Source: Streptomyces hiroshimensis
GTDB taxonomy: Bacteria; Actinomycetota; Actinomycetes; Streptomycetales; Streptomycetaceae
Assembly (NCBI RefSeq): GCF_014650335.1
Contig: NZ_BMUT01000001.1
Span: 113,009-177,008, forward strand
Reading direction: 5' to 3'
DNA: 64,000 nucleotides
The notes beneath the pieces are model-generated. The model worked only from the letters and a program-made list of their open reading frames with translations. It had not been told where the DNA came from and did no database searches. The translations under genes and the position numbers were made by a program. Below, in pieces: positions 37,431 through 46,521 of the stretch. How positions within the stretch are numbered: the first letter of the stretch is position 1; each line of letters begins with the position of its first letter.

Positions 37431-38095
37431 GAGTGCGCCTCCTCGGGACCCTGCGCGAACGCGGCTTCCACCTGCTCGACCTCATCGGCGCGCATCATCA
37501 CGTGCACCAGATCGCCTTCCTGCAACACCGTCGAGGACGTCGGCAGCATCGCCTCGCCCAGCCGGGTGAGGAACGCCACCCGTACGCCGGTCTCCTCCTG
37601 GAGCTTGCTGATCTTGTGGCCCACCCAGGCGTCCGAGGCGGGCACCTCGGCCAGCTGGACGCCGCCGCTGGGGTCGCGCCACAGCGGCTCCGCGCCGGAC
37701 GGCAGCAGCCGCCGCAGCATCTGGTCGGCCGTCCACCGCACGGTGGCCACGGTCGGGATGCCCAGGCGCTGGTAGACCTCGGCGCGCCGGGGGTCGTAGA
37801 TGCGGGCGGCGACGTTCTCGACGCCGAACATCTCGCGGGCCACGCGGGCCGCGATGATGTTGGAGTTGTCACCGCTGCTGACGGCCGCGAAGGCGCCCGC
37901 CTCCTCGATGCCCGCCTCGCGCAGGGTGTCCTGGTCGAAGCCGACGCCGGTCACGCGGCGCCCGCCGAACCCGGAGCCCAGGCGGCGGAAGGCCGTCGGG
38001 TCCTGGTCGATCACGGCCACCGTGTGACCCTGCTGCTCAAGGGTCTGGGCGAGGGCCGAGCCGACCCGCCCGCAGCCCATGATCACAATGTGCAC
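37427..38095 (-). CDS. TrkA-family K+ uptake regulatory protein (CeoB-like)
   Basis: A 222-residue RCK protein starting at GTG 38095 (HIVIMGCGRVGSALAQTL, acidic pair in AVIDQDP), with a C-terminal TrkA-C domain. It is the first gene of the trkA pair. No TrkH/KtrB-type channel subunit is in the window, so the partner must be elsewhere or be one of the kdp-island proteins; both are inference. Confidence 0.9.
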   Translation of the reverse strand: MHIVIMGCGRVGSALAQTLEQQGHTVAVIDQDPTAFRRLGSGFGGRRVTGVGFDQDTLREAGIEEAGAFAAVSSGDNSNIIAARVAREMFGVENVAARIYDPRRAEVYQRLGIPTVATVRWTADQMLRRLLPSGAEPLWRDPSGGVQLAEVPASDAWVGHKISKLQEETGVRVAFLTRLGEAMLPTSSTVLQEGDLVHVMMRADEVEQVEAAFAQGPEEAHS

Positions 38096-38496
38096 GACGC
38101 TTACCCCACGCTCCGGACTACCGCGCTGACCTGCACCAACAACCTGCTCACGTGTTCCTTTCCGGTGTGCTGCGCCCGCGCGGCCCAATGCTGCCCGCGG
38201 TATCGGCGCGGGCGTCCCTCCGAGGGCCGTCCGCGCCGGTGCATGGGACCACCGTATCCGCAACGCCCCGCGCGGCTTCGACCCCGTCCGCCGACTGGCC
38301 CCCCGACCCGCCTCCGGGGTGGTGGTCCGGGCACACCTTGCGGCCCCTCCGGGCCGCAGGCGGGGCGCCCGGAGGGGCCCGGGTGGTGGTGGGACCACCA
38401 ATCGAGGGGCCACGGGGGTGCCCTTGACACCTGGGCGCCGGGGGGTGCGCACGCGCACCGTTGAAGTGTCACCAGCAGCCGAGATGGGGGATTCCG
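38096..38496. promoter_or_regulatory. Spacer at the boundary of the accessory locus
   Basis: 401 bases without a credible gene between the trkA pair and the biosynthetic locus. It contains a 13-bp perfect stem (38342-38354 with 38367-38379), a second small GGTGG/CCACC hairpin, and a TTGACA hexamer near 38423 that could be the -35 box of the transposase-like gene. No attachment site or direct repeat marking an integration was seen. Confidence 0.45.
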
Positions 38497-39726
38497 ATGA
38501 GTGGTGTTGCTCTCTATCCGCGGACCGCCCGGCAGGAGGCGCCCGCCCCGGACTGCCCCGGGACCCAGGACGCCGTCCTGGCCGAGCTGTGCTCCGCGCT
38601 CTTCGCCTCGCTGCCGCGCAGCGACCAGCGCCGGCGCGGCGAGGCGTACGTGCGCGGCTTACTGGGAACGCAGGGGCGCAAGTCCATCCGCAACATCGCG
38701 GCGCTCATCGGCGGCCAGGCCGCCGAGCAGAGCCTGCACCACTTCATCTCCAGCTCCACCTGGGACTGGGCCCCGGTGCGCCGCGCCCTCGCCCACTACC
38801 TGGCCCGCGTCGCGCCGCCGCACGCGTGGGTCGTGCGGCCGATGATCATCCCCAAGGCCGGGGACAACTCCGTGGGCGTCGACCGGCGCTTCTGCCCGGC
38901 CGTCGGCCAGGTGCTCAACGCGCAGCAGGCGGTGGGCGTCTGGGCCGCCTCCGCCGAGCGCAGCACCCCCGTCAACTGGCGGCTGCACCTCTCCGACTCC
39001 TGGCTCCAGGACGGTCTGCGGCGCGGCCAGGCCTGCATCCCCGACTCCGTCCGCCCCGAGACCCTGGGGGAGTGCACGGTGGAGGCGTACGCCGGGATGA
39101 TGCGCGACTGGGGGCTGCCGCTGCGCCCGCTGGTGCTGGACGCCCGCGACATGGACGCCCCCGCGGCCCTGCTGCGGCTGCGCGCCTCCGGTGTGCCGGC
39201 CCTGGTCCGCATCAGCAACTCGCTGCGGCTGACCGTGGCCGACCCGGCCGTGCCCGGCCGCGGCTCCGAGGCGCTGCCGGCCCACCAGATCCTCGGCGCG
39301 GCCCGCGATATGCGGCGCCCGGTGATGTGGCGCGACCACGGTCCCTCGCGGGTCGTGCGGACCTCGCTGACCGCGGCGGTCCGCGTGGGTCTGCCCGCGC
39401 TGCGCACGGCCGCCGTGCCCGGGCCGGTGCGCCGCAGGGAGTTGCTCCTGCTGGGGGTGGGCGAGAACGGCCACCGCTGGCCGGCCGAGCTGTGGCTGAC
39501 GGACCTCGTGAACGCCCCGCCCGCCGCCCTCGTACGGCTCGGCAAGCTCATGGACCGGGTCGACCGGGACTTCAAGGAGATCGCCGACGAGGTCGGCGTC
39601 CGGGACTTCGCGGGCCGCTCGTTCAGCGGCTGGCACCGGCACGTCACGCTCGCCTCCGCGGCCCACGCCGTCGCCGCGCTCACCGGCGGGCCGCAGGAGC
39701 ACCTCAGGCTCGGCTATGTCTCCTGA
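38497..39726 (+). CDS. IS701-type transposase-like protein, probably domesticated
   Basis: A 409-residue protein related to IS701 DDE transposases: the GRKSIRNIAALIGG and SLHHFISSSTWDW region, then GDNSVGVDRRFCPAVGQVLNAQ, a second Asp region (LVLDARDMDAP), and the C-terminal DFAGRSFSGWHRH motif. Where active members have an Asp pair just before the KxGxxSVGV segment, this protein has VRPMIIPKAG, so the first catalytic Asp seems lost. There are no terminal inverted repeats that I can find, and the 3' end overlaps the convergent regulator gene by 13 bases. It has one TTA codon (38659-38661, codon 55), so it should depend on bldA. Confidence 0.8.
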   Translation: MSGVALYPRTARQEAPAPDCPGTQDAVLAELCSALFASLPRSDQRRRGEAYVRGLLGTQGRKSIRNIAALIGGQAAEQSLHHFISSSTWDWAPVRRALAHYLARVAPPHAWVVRPMIIPKAGDNSVGVDRRFCPAVGQVLNAQQAVGVWAASAERSTPVNWRLHLSDSWLQDGLRRGQACIPDSVRPETLGECTVEAYAGMMRDWGLPLRPLVLDARDMDAPAALLRLRASGVPALVRISNSLRLTVADPAVPGRGSEALPAHQILGAARDMRRPVMWRDHGPSRVVRTSLTAAVRVGLPALRTAAVPGPVRRRELLLLGVGENGHRWPAELWLTDLVNAPPAALVRLGKLMDRVDRDFKEIADEVGVRDFAGRSFSGWHRHVTLASAAHAVAALTGGPQEHLRLGYVS

Positions 39727-41750
39727 GCCTTGGGGGCGCCCCCGTCGGCGCCGGGCCCGGCGCGGTCGCGCATCCGCAGGCTGTGCCGCACCCGGAAGAC
39801 CCGCAGGGCCAGCTGCACCTCCAGGGCGCGCTCGGGCTGCTGCCACTGCGGCCCCAGCAGTTCACTGATCCGCTCCAGGCGACGAGCCACGGTATTGGGG
39901 TGAACATGAAGCTTCTTCGCCGCATTCGTCGGGCTGCCGCCCGCCTCGAAGTACGTCTCCAGCGTGCGCGTCAGGTCGGTGAACCGCTGCTGGTCGTAAT
40001 CGATCACCGGGCCGATGACCGAGTCGACGAACCCCTCGACGTCGTGGTTGTCGGAGAGCAGCACCCCGAGGAACCCCAGCTCGCGCACCGAGGCCGAGCG
40101 GCCGATGACGCCCAGCGAGGTCATTGCGTCCAGACAGCGCAGCGCCTCCTGGAAGCCGTGGTGGACCGAGGCCGGGCCCGCGACCGGGCCCGCCGAGCTC
40201 ACCGTCACCGGGTGGCCCAGGAGCGGCGACAGCTCGGCGGAGACGGCGCGGCCCGCGCAGCCCGCGTCCGAGCCCGGCAGCAGCAGCACCGCGCAGCCGT
40301 TGTGCATGCTCTTCAGCCCGCTGAGCCGGTGCGCGTAGGAGGACGCCCAGATCGCCATCTTGCCGCGGGCGTCGCCTTCGGGTCGCGCCACGACCACGAC
40401 GTGCGGCTTGCCCAGGTTGATGCCGAGGCGCCGCGCGTGCTGTTCGAGCTGGTGCGGAGGCCGCTGCGGGCTCGCCAGCAGGTCGGCGAGGAAGTCGTCG
40501 CGGACCTGCCCCTCGGCGATCGCCGTCCGGCTGCTCTCCACCAGCAGCTGTACGGCCATGACCTGGGCCACCAGCCGCAGCAGCCGCTCGTCCTGCACCG
40601 CGTCGGGCCGGTCGGGGCGCAGCAGCAGGGTGCCCAGGTTGCTGCCGGTGCCCGCGGAGATGGGGACGGCCCACAGGCCTCCGGCGAGGGCCACGGGCTC
40701 GCGGGCGGCGTGGGCGTCCATGGCGGCGGGGACCAGCAGCGACTCGATCGGGTCGGGGGCCCTGTCGCCGTCCGCGCCCCCGGCGCACGCGGCTTCCTCC
40801 GCGCCCCCCGCGCCTTCTCCGGCCGGCCGGAGAAGCCCCGCCGAGGTGAGGACGGTGCCGTTGGCCGCGCACACCTGCACCGCGGCGCCGAGCTCGGTGG
40901 CGGAGGCGCGGGCGAGGGTGTCCAGGTCGCAGTCGCCGAGGACCAGCTGGATCAGCCGGTGCTGGGCGTCGCTCAGCTCCTGGGCGCTGCGCAGCCCGGC
41001 CTCGACGCGGGTCGAGTGCTGCTCCAGCTCTGCCACGAGGGCGGTGGTCCGGTCCAGCAGCTCGGCCTTCTCGATGGCCACGCTGGCCAGGTCGCTGAGG
41101 GAGCTCAGGAGCGCTATCTCGTCGGTGGTGAAGTGCCGGACCTTGCGCTCGGCCACGTAGAGGGTGCCGAAGGGGCTTGCGCCGCGGCTCAGCGGGACGG
41201 CGAGGATGGCCTGCAGTCCCTCGGCCTTGACGACGTAGTCGATCTCGCCGCTGTGCTGGATGCGCTCGTCGGCGAGGTAGTCCGGGGTCCAGAACGGAGA
41301 GGGGTTGGCCATGACGGCGGAGCCGAGCCCGGTGCCGCCGGGCAGCCGCAGGCCCACGTTGAGCGCGGTGGTGTGGCCGTCGGCGGCCCGGATGCTGACG
41401 TACCGTTCCCCTTCGTCGTACAGCCCGATGTACGACATGTCGACGGCGAGGAGGAGCCGGGCCCGCCGGAGGATGACCTTCAGGAGGGTGTCGAGGTCGT
41501 GCGGGGTCGCGAGGTCGCGCGCGGTGTCGACGAGAGCGGACATGCCGGCCTCGCGCTGCTTCTGACGCTCCGTCCACGTCCTGATGGACAGGCCGAGCTG
41601 GATCGCACTGCCGAGCCGGTCGAGATGTTCGGGCCCCGCTCCGGCGCTGCGGACGCGTTCGGCGAGGACTTCGTATTCCTGGGCCGGTGCCCCGGCGGCC
41701 AATAGCTCCAGCACGGCTAATACGCCGTCCTCGGACATGTCTTGCGACAC
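39714..41750 (-). CDS. GAF-domain PucR/CdaR-type transcriptional regulator
   Basis: A 678-residue regulator. After a helical N-terminus there is a GAF domain (about residues 70-215, VDMSYIGLYDEGERYVSIRA... ILAVPLSRGASPFGTLYVAE), a central helical/second sensory part, and a C-terminal PucR-type helix-turn-helix (GSPTNAAKKLHVHPNTVARRLERI, about residues 610-633). GTG 41750 has GGGGGG at good spacing; ATG 41738 is an alternative. A TTA codon sits at codon 11 (41718-41720), a bldA switch. As the only clear DNA-binding regulator in the locus, it is the best candidate pathway regulator. Confidence 0.84.
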   Translation of the reverse strand: MSQDMSEDGVLAVLELLAAGAPAQEYEVLAERVRSAGAGPEHLDRLGSAIQLGLSIRTWTERQKQREAGMSALVDTARDLATPHDLDTLLKVILRRARLLLAVDMSYIGLYDEGERYVSIRAADGHTTALNVGLRLPGGTGLGSAVMANPSPFWTPDYLADERIQHSGEIDYVVKAEGLQAILAVPLSRGASPFGTLYVAERKVRHFTTDEIALLSSLSDLASVAIEKAELLDRTTALVAELEQHSTRVEAGLRSAQELSDAQHRLIQLVLGDCDLDTLARASATELGAAVQVCAANGTVLTSAGLLRPAGEGAGGAEEAACAGGADGDRAPDPIESLLVPAAMDAHAAREPVALAGGLWAVPISAGTGSNLGTLLLRPDRPDAVQDERLLRLVAQVMAVQLLVESSRTAIAEGQVRDDFLADLLASPQRPPHQLEQHARRLGINLGKPHVVVVARPEGDARGKMAIWASSYAHRLSGLKSMHNGCAVLLLPGSDAGCAGRAVSAELSPLLGHPVTVSSAGPVAGPASVHHGFQEALRCLDAMTSLGVIGRSASVRELGFLGVLLSDNHDVEGFVDSVIGPVIDYDQQRFTDLTRTLETYFEAGGSPTNAAKKLHVHPNTVARRLERISELLGPQWQQPERALEVQLALRVFRVRHSLRMRDRAGPGADGGAPKAQET

Positions 41751-42029
41751 GGTGCCCCCCGGGTCCGGTGCGCTCTGCCGCACGGATAGAGCCGCGGCAC
41801 GGTATGCGGGGAAGCTATGCACACGGGCAGTGGTGCGTCAACTACAGCTGATCAAGCCGGGCGGCAACGGCGCCCGGAGGCCCGGCGGGGGCGTGCGATG
41901 GTGTCCGGACCACCGCCGAATCCCGACGGTGTGTTACTGGATCACCTTCCTGTTAAGTGCCCTTATAGGTGAAGGTTGATGAACGCCCGGCACGCAGCCG
42001 GGAGTTGTCGCCGACTCAGGGGGCTCGGT
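41751..42029. promoter_or_regulatory. Divergent promoter region, regulator / methyltransferase
   Basis: 279 bases with an AT-rich stretch at about 41930-41975 containing CTTATAGG, a possible -10 region for the methyltransferase-pabAB operon. A TTGACGCAC motif is present on the minus strand at about 41834-41842. No gene seen. Confidence 0.4.
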
Positions 42030-42806
42030 ATGACGGGGGTACGCGACTACAGGCTCTCGCTCGAGCGCAGTCGTCAGGCGCTCGTGCGGGAGGACCGGCC
42101 GGCTGTTTTCACGATGTGCGGCCGTGAGTGGGACCTCCTACCGGAGGTATTCGCTCCGATTTACTCTCCGGCGACGGGAATAGCGCTGGACTTCCTCGGC
42201 CTCGCCGAGACGTCCGGAGAGGCGGGCCCCCGGGGGTATTCCGGAGCGCCGGGCGCCCTGCGCCCGGGGTCGCTGCTGGAGATGGGCAGCGGCACCGGTG
42301 TCGTGGCGGTCGCCGCCGCCCTGTCGGGCTGTGCCCGGGTGGTCGCCGCCGACATCAATCCCGCCGCGGTGCTGAACACCTCGATGAACGCGGCCCGGCA
42401 CGGCGTGTCCGGCAGGGTCCGCGCATTCCACAGCGACCTCTTCGACCAGCTGGATCCGGGAGAGAGGTTCGACACGGTCTTCTGGTCCTCCAATTACGTG
42501 CTGGCACCGGTGGAGTACCAGCCCCGGACCATGCACGAGCGGGCCTACGTCGACCCCGGCTATGCGGCGCACCGCCGCTTCCTGGAAGGAGCGCCCGGCC
42601 TGCTCGCCCCGGGCGGCACGGTCTTGCTGCACTTCAGCAGCCGGGGGGACGTGCCCGCCCTGCACCGCATCGCCGGCCGCTGCGGCCGCCGGCTGGACGT
42701 GGTGCGCCGCACCGTCGTAAGGGAAGGCGAACACGAAGTCGAGCACATGCTGCTGGAGGTGATCCCGGCGGGCGATTCCGCCCGCTGCCCGGAAGTCGTC
42801 AGATAA
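42030..42806 (+). CDS. Class I SAM-dependent methyltransferase
   Basis: A 258-residue Rossmann-fold methyltransferase. Motif I is LEMGSGTGVVAVAAAL (about residues 88-103), followed by an acidic SAM-ribose residue in VVAADINPAA, DLFDQL, and FWSSNYVLAP at the place of the (N/D)PP(Y/F) motif of HemK/PrmC-type N-methyltransferases; here it reads SNYV. The substrate is probably a small molecule of this pathway. ATG 42030 has AGGGGG six bases upstream; an earlier ATG (41979) is less well supported. It is 18 bases before pabAB, in the same operon. Confidence 0.8.
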   Translation: MTGVRDYRLSLERSRQALVREDRPAVFTMCGREWDLLPEVFAPIYSPATGIALDFLGLAETSGEAGPRGYSGAPGALRPGSLLEMGSGTGVVAVAAALSGCARVVAADINPAAVLNTSMNAARHGVSGRVRAFHSDLFDQLDPGERFDTVFWSSNYVLAPVEYQPRTMHERAYVDPGYAAHRRFLEGAPGLLAPGGTVLLHFSSRGDVPALHRIAGRCGRRLDVVRRTVVREGEHEVEHMLLEVIPAGDSARCPEVVR

Positions 42807-42824
42807 CGCCGAGACGGGGGATTC

Positions 42825-44951
42825 GTGCGTACGTTATTGGTCGACAACTACGACTCGTTCACTTACAACCTGTTCCACTATCTGGCCGAAGTCAACGGCC
42901 GGGAACCGGAAGTCGTCACCAACGACGACCCTTTCTGGAAAACCGGCCGGCTCGCGGAATTCGGCAATGTCGTCCTCTCGCCCGGACCCGGCACCCCGGA
43001 ACGCGAGGCGGATTTCGGAATCTGCGCCGATATCCTGCGCCACGGCACCCTGCCCACCCTGGGCGTCTGCCTGGGCCACCAGGGCATCGCCGTGGTGTAC
43101 GGAGGCGAAGTCTGCCGGGCGCCGGAGCCGCGCCACGGCCGGGTCTCGCCCGTCCTCCACGGAGGCACCGGCCTCTTCGAGGGACTGCCGTCCCCTTTGA
43201 CGGCCGTGCGCTACCACTCGCTGGCCGTCGGCCGCCCGCCCGCGTCCCTGGAGGTGACGGCCCGCACCGCCGACGGCACGATCATGGGCTTGCGCCACCG
43301 TGAACTGCCGCTGTGGGGGGTGCAGTTCCATCCCGAGTCGGTCGGCAGCGCCTACGGGCACCGCATTCTGGACAATTTCCGCCGGATGTCGGAGCGTCAC
43401 GGCGTACGGCGCAAGCACACGAGGCCCTTCGCCACAACGGTGAGGACGCCCGAGGCAACGCCCGGAGAGACGTCCGAAGCCACGCCCGAAGAGCAGTCGC
43501 CCCGGCGCACCCTGCAGGTCCTCACCGCGGCCCTGCCGACGCACTGGGACGACGAGGTCGTCTTCGACCGCCTCTTCCGCCGGGGCCCGCACGCCTACTG
43601 GCTCGACAGCAGCAGGCGCGACGGGAGCAACGGCAGGTTCTCCGTCATGGGGGACGCCTCCGGGCCGCTCGCCCGGATCGCCTGCGCCGACGTCGACAGC
43701 AGCACCGTCATCGTCCGCTCCCGGCACGCCACCGAGGTCGTCACGGGAGGGTTCCTGGACTGGCTCGCCCGCGACCTGTGCGCCACCCGCACCGAAACCC
43801 CCGCCCTGCCCTGCGGTTTCGCACTCGGCTGGGTGGGCTACCTCGGCTACGGGCTGAAGGCCGAATGCGGCGGCGAGCCGGGCCACCGATCCGACGAGCC
43901 GGACGCCACCATGGTCTTCGCCGACCGGGCCCTGGTCCTCGACCACGCGACCGGCACCACCCACCTCCTCGCACTCACCGAGGACGGCGACGAGTCCGCG
44001 GCCCGCTCGTGGCTCGACGCCACCGCCCGCAAGCTCTCTGCCCTCGCCGGACTGCGGCCCTTTCCCGCAGGCCGCCCCGGCGCCCTGGGCGCACTGCACC
44101 TGCGCCACGACCGCGACGCCTACCTCCGACTCATCAACGCGTGCCGGGAACAGATCGCGGCAGGGGAGACCTACGAGGTCTGCCTGACCAACATGGCCGA
44201 GGCCACCGGCACCCTGGACCCCTGGGCGGGCTACCGCTTCCTGCGCCGCACCAGCCCCGCCCCCTTCGGCGCCCTCCTGTCCTTCGACGGCCTCTCGGTC
44301 CTCAGCACCTCACCCGAGCGGTTCCTGCGCATCGACCGGGAGGGCCGGGCCGAGTCGAGTCCGATCAAGGGCACCCGCCCGCGCGGCGCGACCCCGCAGC
44401 AGGACGCGCTGCTGGCCGCGGACCTGGCCGCCAGCGAGAAGGACCGGGCGGAGAACCTGATGATCGTGGACCTGGTCCGCAACGACCTCGGCCGCTGCGC
44501 GCAGGTCGGCTCCGTCGAGGCGAAGGACGTCTTCCGCGTCGAGAGCTACGCCAAGGCCCACCAACTGGTCAGCACCGTACGGGCCACGCTGCGCCCGGAC
44601 CGCTCGCCGGTGGACTGCGTCCGGGCGGCCTTCCCGCCGGGCTCGATGACGGGCGCGCCCAAGATCCGCACGATGCAGATCATCGAACGCCTGGAGCAGG
44701 GCCCGCGCGGCGTCTACTCCGGCGCGATCGGCTACTTCTCGCTCAGCGGCGCGGTGGACCTGAGCGTGGTCATCCGCACGGCCGTGGTCACGGTGGACCG
44801 GGTGCGGTACGGGGTGGGCGGCGCGATCATCGCCCTCTCCGACCCGGAGGAGGAATACGAGGAGACGGCGGTGAAGGCGGCCCCCCTCACGGCCCTGACG
44901 GGAACGGACTTCCCGGACCGGCACGGGACGAGGGACAGGGTGAGTATCTGA
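42825..44951 (+). CDS. pabAB: Fused aminodeoxychorismate synthase (PabA-PabB)
   Basis: A 708-residue fusion making 4-amino-4-deoxychorismate from chorismate and glutamine. The glutaminase domain (1-195) has the Cys in GVCLGHQG and the VQFHPES His/Glu pair. A low-complexity linker (about 205-225) follows, then the chorismate-binding domain (about 265-690) with PIKGTRPRG, where the Lys is the PabB-type nucleophile that distinguishes it from TrpE (PIAGT). GTG 42825 is followed by a TTA codon at codon 4 (42834-42836), so bldA should gate translation. No PabC lyase is in the window, so the product may be used directly or aromatised elsewhere. Such fusions are typical of secondary metabolism. Confidence 0.93.
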   Translation: MRTLLVDNYDSFTYNLFHYLAEVNGREPEVVTNDDPFWKTGRLAEFGNVVLSPGPGTPEREADFGICADILRHGTLPTLGVCLGHQGIAVVYGGEVCRAPEPRHGRVSPVLHGGTGLFEGLPSPLTAVRYHSLAVGRPPASLEVTARTADGTIMGLRHRELPLWGVQFHPESVGSAYGHRILDNFRRMSERHGVRRKHTRPFATTVRTPEATPGETSEATPEEQSPRRTLQVLTAALPTHWDDEVVFDRLFRRGPHAYWLDSSRRDGSNGRFSVMGDASGPLARIACADVDSSTVIVRSRHATEVVTGGFLDWLARDLCATRTETPALPCGFALGWVGYLGYGLKAECGGEPGHRSDEPDATMVFADRALVLDHATGTTHLLALTEDGDESAARSWLDATARKLSALAGLRPFPAGRPGALGALHLRHDRDAYLRLINACREQIAAGETYEVCLTNMAEATGTLDPWAGYRFLRRTSPAPFGALLSFDGLSVLSTSPERFLRIDREGRAESSPIKGTRPRGATPQQDALLAADLAASEKDRAENLMIVDLVRNDLGRCAQVGSVEAKDVFRVESYAKAHQLVSTVRATLRPDRSPVDCVRAAFPPGSMTGAPKIRTMQIIERLEQGPRGVYSGAIGYFSLSGAVDLSVVIRTAVVTVDRVRYGVGGAIIALSDPEEEYEETAVKAAPLTALTGTDFPDRHGTRDRVSI
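43446..43493 (+). repeat. 12-bp in-frame repeat in the pabAB linker, 4 units
   Basis: Four degenerate codon-aligned units of the form ACGCCCGARGMN encode TPEA TPGE TSEA TPEE in the linker between glutaminase and synthase domains. Confidence 0.85.
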
Positions 44952-44992
44952 CAAAGCGACGAGGGGCGGACGGACGGGAGGGGCGGGCCCGC

Positions 44993-46138
44993 TCACCCTC
45001 CCGGCCCTCCGAGCAACCGCTCGGTCACCGCCCCCCGCAGCGCCCGCCAAGAACCCCCCACCCGCTCCCCGCTCTCCGCCTCCAGCCTCCCCGCCACCTC
45101 GTCGAACGACACCCCCAGCCCCTCCAGCCGCACCACGGCCTCCCGCGCCGCCCTCTCCTGCCCCGTCAGCGTGTCCCCCCGCAGCCGCCCCCGCCGCCCC
45201 GCCGCAGCCAGCGTGGCCTCGGACATCGCGCTGACGGTGCCCCAGGCCACGAGCGACTCCACGTACGGCACACCGCGCGGCACCGCCTCCACGGGGGAGC
45301 CGACGGACCACATCACCCGCTGCGGCCGGGCCCCGGCCGCGGCGAGGACCCGCCAGCGCGCGCTGCCCAGCCCCTCCTCGTAGCGCCGGTACACGAGCCG
45401 GGCGAGGGCGAGGGCGGCGGTGCCCCGTATCCCCGGCATCGCCGCGCCCCCCGCCCGCAGCAGGGCGTCGACGGCGGCGTCGATCCGGGCCACGGGCAGC
45501 GACGCGAGCGACGGGATCGCCGACAGGTCCAGGCCGGCGGCCCGGGCCCGCTCCAGGCCGTCGAACCACACGTCCACGACCTGTTCGTAGCGGCGCAGGG
45601 AGAAGACGTCCGTGACGTGCACGCCGATCCCGCGGGCCAGGCACGCGCGGGCCGCGGCGAGTCCCTCGTCGGTGGCGGGGATCTTCACGAGCGCGTTGGG
45701 GCGGCAGGCGGCCCGGTGCAAGGCGGCCGCGGCGTCGGCGAAGGTGGCGGCCGTGACCCGCGCGGCACCGGCCGGCCGGGGGTCCAGCCCCATGGACACG
45801 TGTCCGTCGAGTCCTTGCGTGGAGGCGAAAACCGGCCGCAGCTCGTCGCAAGCGGCCCGCAGGTCGTAGGCACACAGCGCCTGAACGGCCGTGGCCGGAG
45901 GAACGGACCGGCACGCGAGATGGGAAAGCTGCTGCCCGTAGGCGGTGCCCCTCGCGACCTCGGCCGCGAGCGCCCCGGGGTCGGACGTGGCCCCCCGCAC
46001 CTCGCCCGCGGCGACGAGCCGGGCGAGCGCACCGGAGGCGAGGAGCGAGCGGCGCAGGCCGTCGAGCCAGGGGGAGACCCCTTCGGCGAGGAGTTCCCGC
46101 AGGACCTCACCACCAGACGTCACCGTGCCCTCTCCCAT
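44993..46138 (-). CDS. Transaldolase-like protein with retained Schiff-base lysine
   Basis: A 381-residue member of the transaldolase family. The lysine motif reads NALVKIPATDEG (Lys about residue 152), and IGVHVTDVFSLRRYEQV matches the following helix. Two other usual active-site residues differ: the TSNP/TTNP motif is TSDP (Asn to Asp), and the SxEVDPR motif is SMGLDPR (catalytic Glu replaced by Gly). Activity as a normal transaldolase (sedoheptulose-7-P / erythrose-4-P exchange) is therefore doubtful. ATG 46138 is the most likely start; the longer frame lacks support. Divergent from phzC, 41 bases from the convergent pabAB end. Confidence 0.8.
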   Translation of the reverse strand: MGEGTVTSGGEVLRELLAEGVSPWLDGLRRSLLASGALARLVAAGEVRGATSDPGALAAEVARGTAYGQQLSHLACRSVPPATAVQALCAYDLRAACDELRPVFASTQGLDGHVSMGLDPRPAGAARVTAATFADAAAALHRAACRPNALVKIPATDEGLAAARACLARGIGVHVTDVFSLRRYEQVVDVWFDGLERARAAGLDLSAIPSLASLPVARIDAAVDALLRAGGAAMPGIRGTAALALARLVYRRYEEGLGSARWRVLAAAGARPQRVMWSVGSPVEAVPRGVPYVESLVAWGTVSAMSEATLAAAGRRGRLRGDTLTGQERAAREAVVRLEGLGVSFDEVAGRLEAESGERVGGSWRALRGAVTERLLGGPGG

Positions 46139-46521
46139 GGCAGGGTCGCCCCCTCTCCGGATGGCCGCGGACATGCATAGGGCAGAGGTAACGACCGTAA
46201 GTCCGGTCCGGGGGCGCTGCCGAGCAGTCCGCCGGTACTCCGTCAACTTGGCGCGAACGAAGACTTGACAGCCATCTGATGGAGTCGGACCCCATCTGAC
46301 GGAGTGAGCGGGGCGGCGTTGGCGGAACGGAGGGCGCCGCGGACGATCGAGAACCGTACCGTGCTCTGCGCCGAAGCGGCCCGCCGCCGGCCCACCTGCA
46401 CCAGCCACCCAGGGAGCCGCCACCACCCGATCCCGGCACGACCGTTGCTTTGCCCTGCTTGCTCGCTCGCTTGCTTGCTTGTTCTCAAGAGCAGTCACTT
46501 AAGTGTTTTTTGGAGACACCC
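46139..46521. promoter_or_regulatory. Divergent promoter region, transaldolase-like / phzC
   Basis: 383 bases. Direct repeats CCATCTGATGGAGT (46272-46285) and CCATCTGACGGAGT (46292-46305) start 20 bases apart, and an inverted copy GTTGACGGAGT lies on the minus strand at 46238-46248. A TTGACA hexamer overlaps the left side (46265-46270). Near phzC there is a tetranucleotide run of CGCT/TGCT units (about 46455-46483). The phzC leader ends with GGAGA before ATG 46522. I infer an operator for both genes. Confidence 0.5.

Noticed and set aside
38497..39726. Active IS701 insertion sequence
   Set aside because: No terminal inverted repeats or target duplications found; the first catalytic Asp seems lost and the gene overlaps the convergent regulator.
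44993..46138. Ordinary transaldolase of the pentose phosphate pathway
   Set aside because: Context is the biosynthetic locus, and the Glu and Asn active-site positions are changed.
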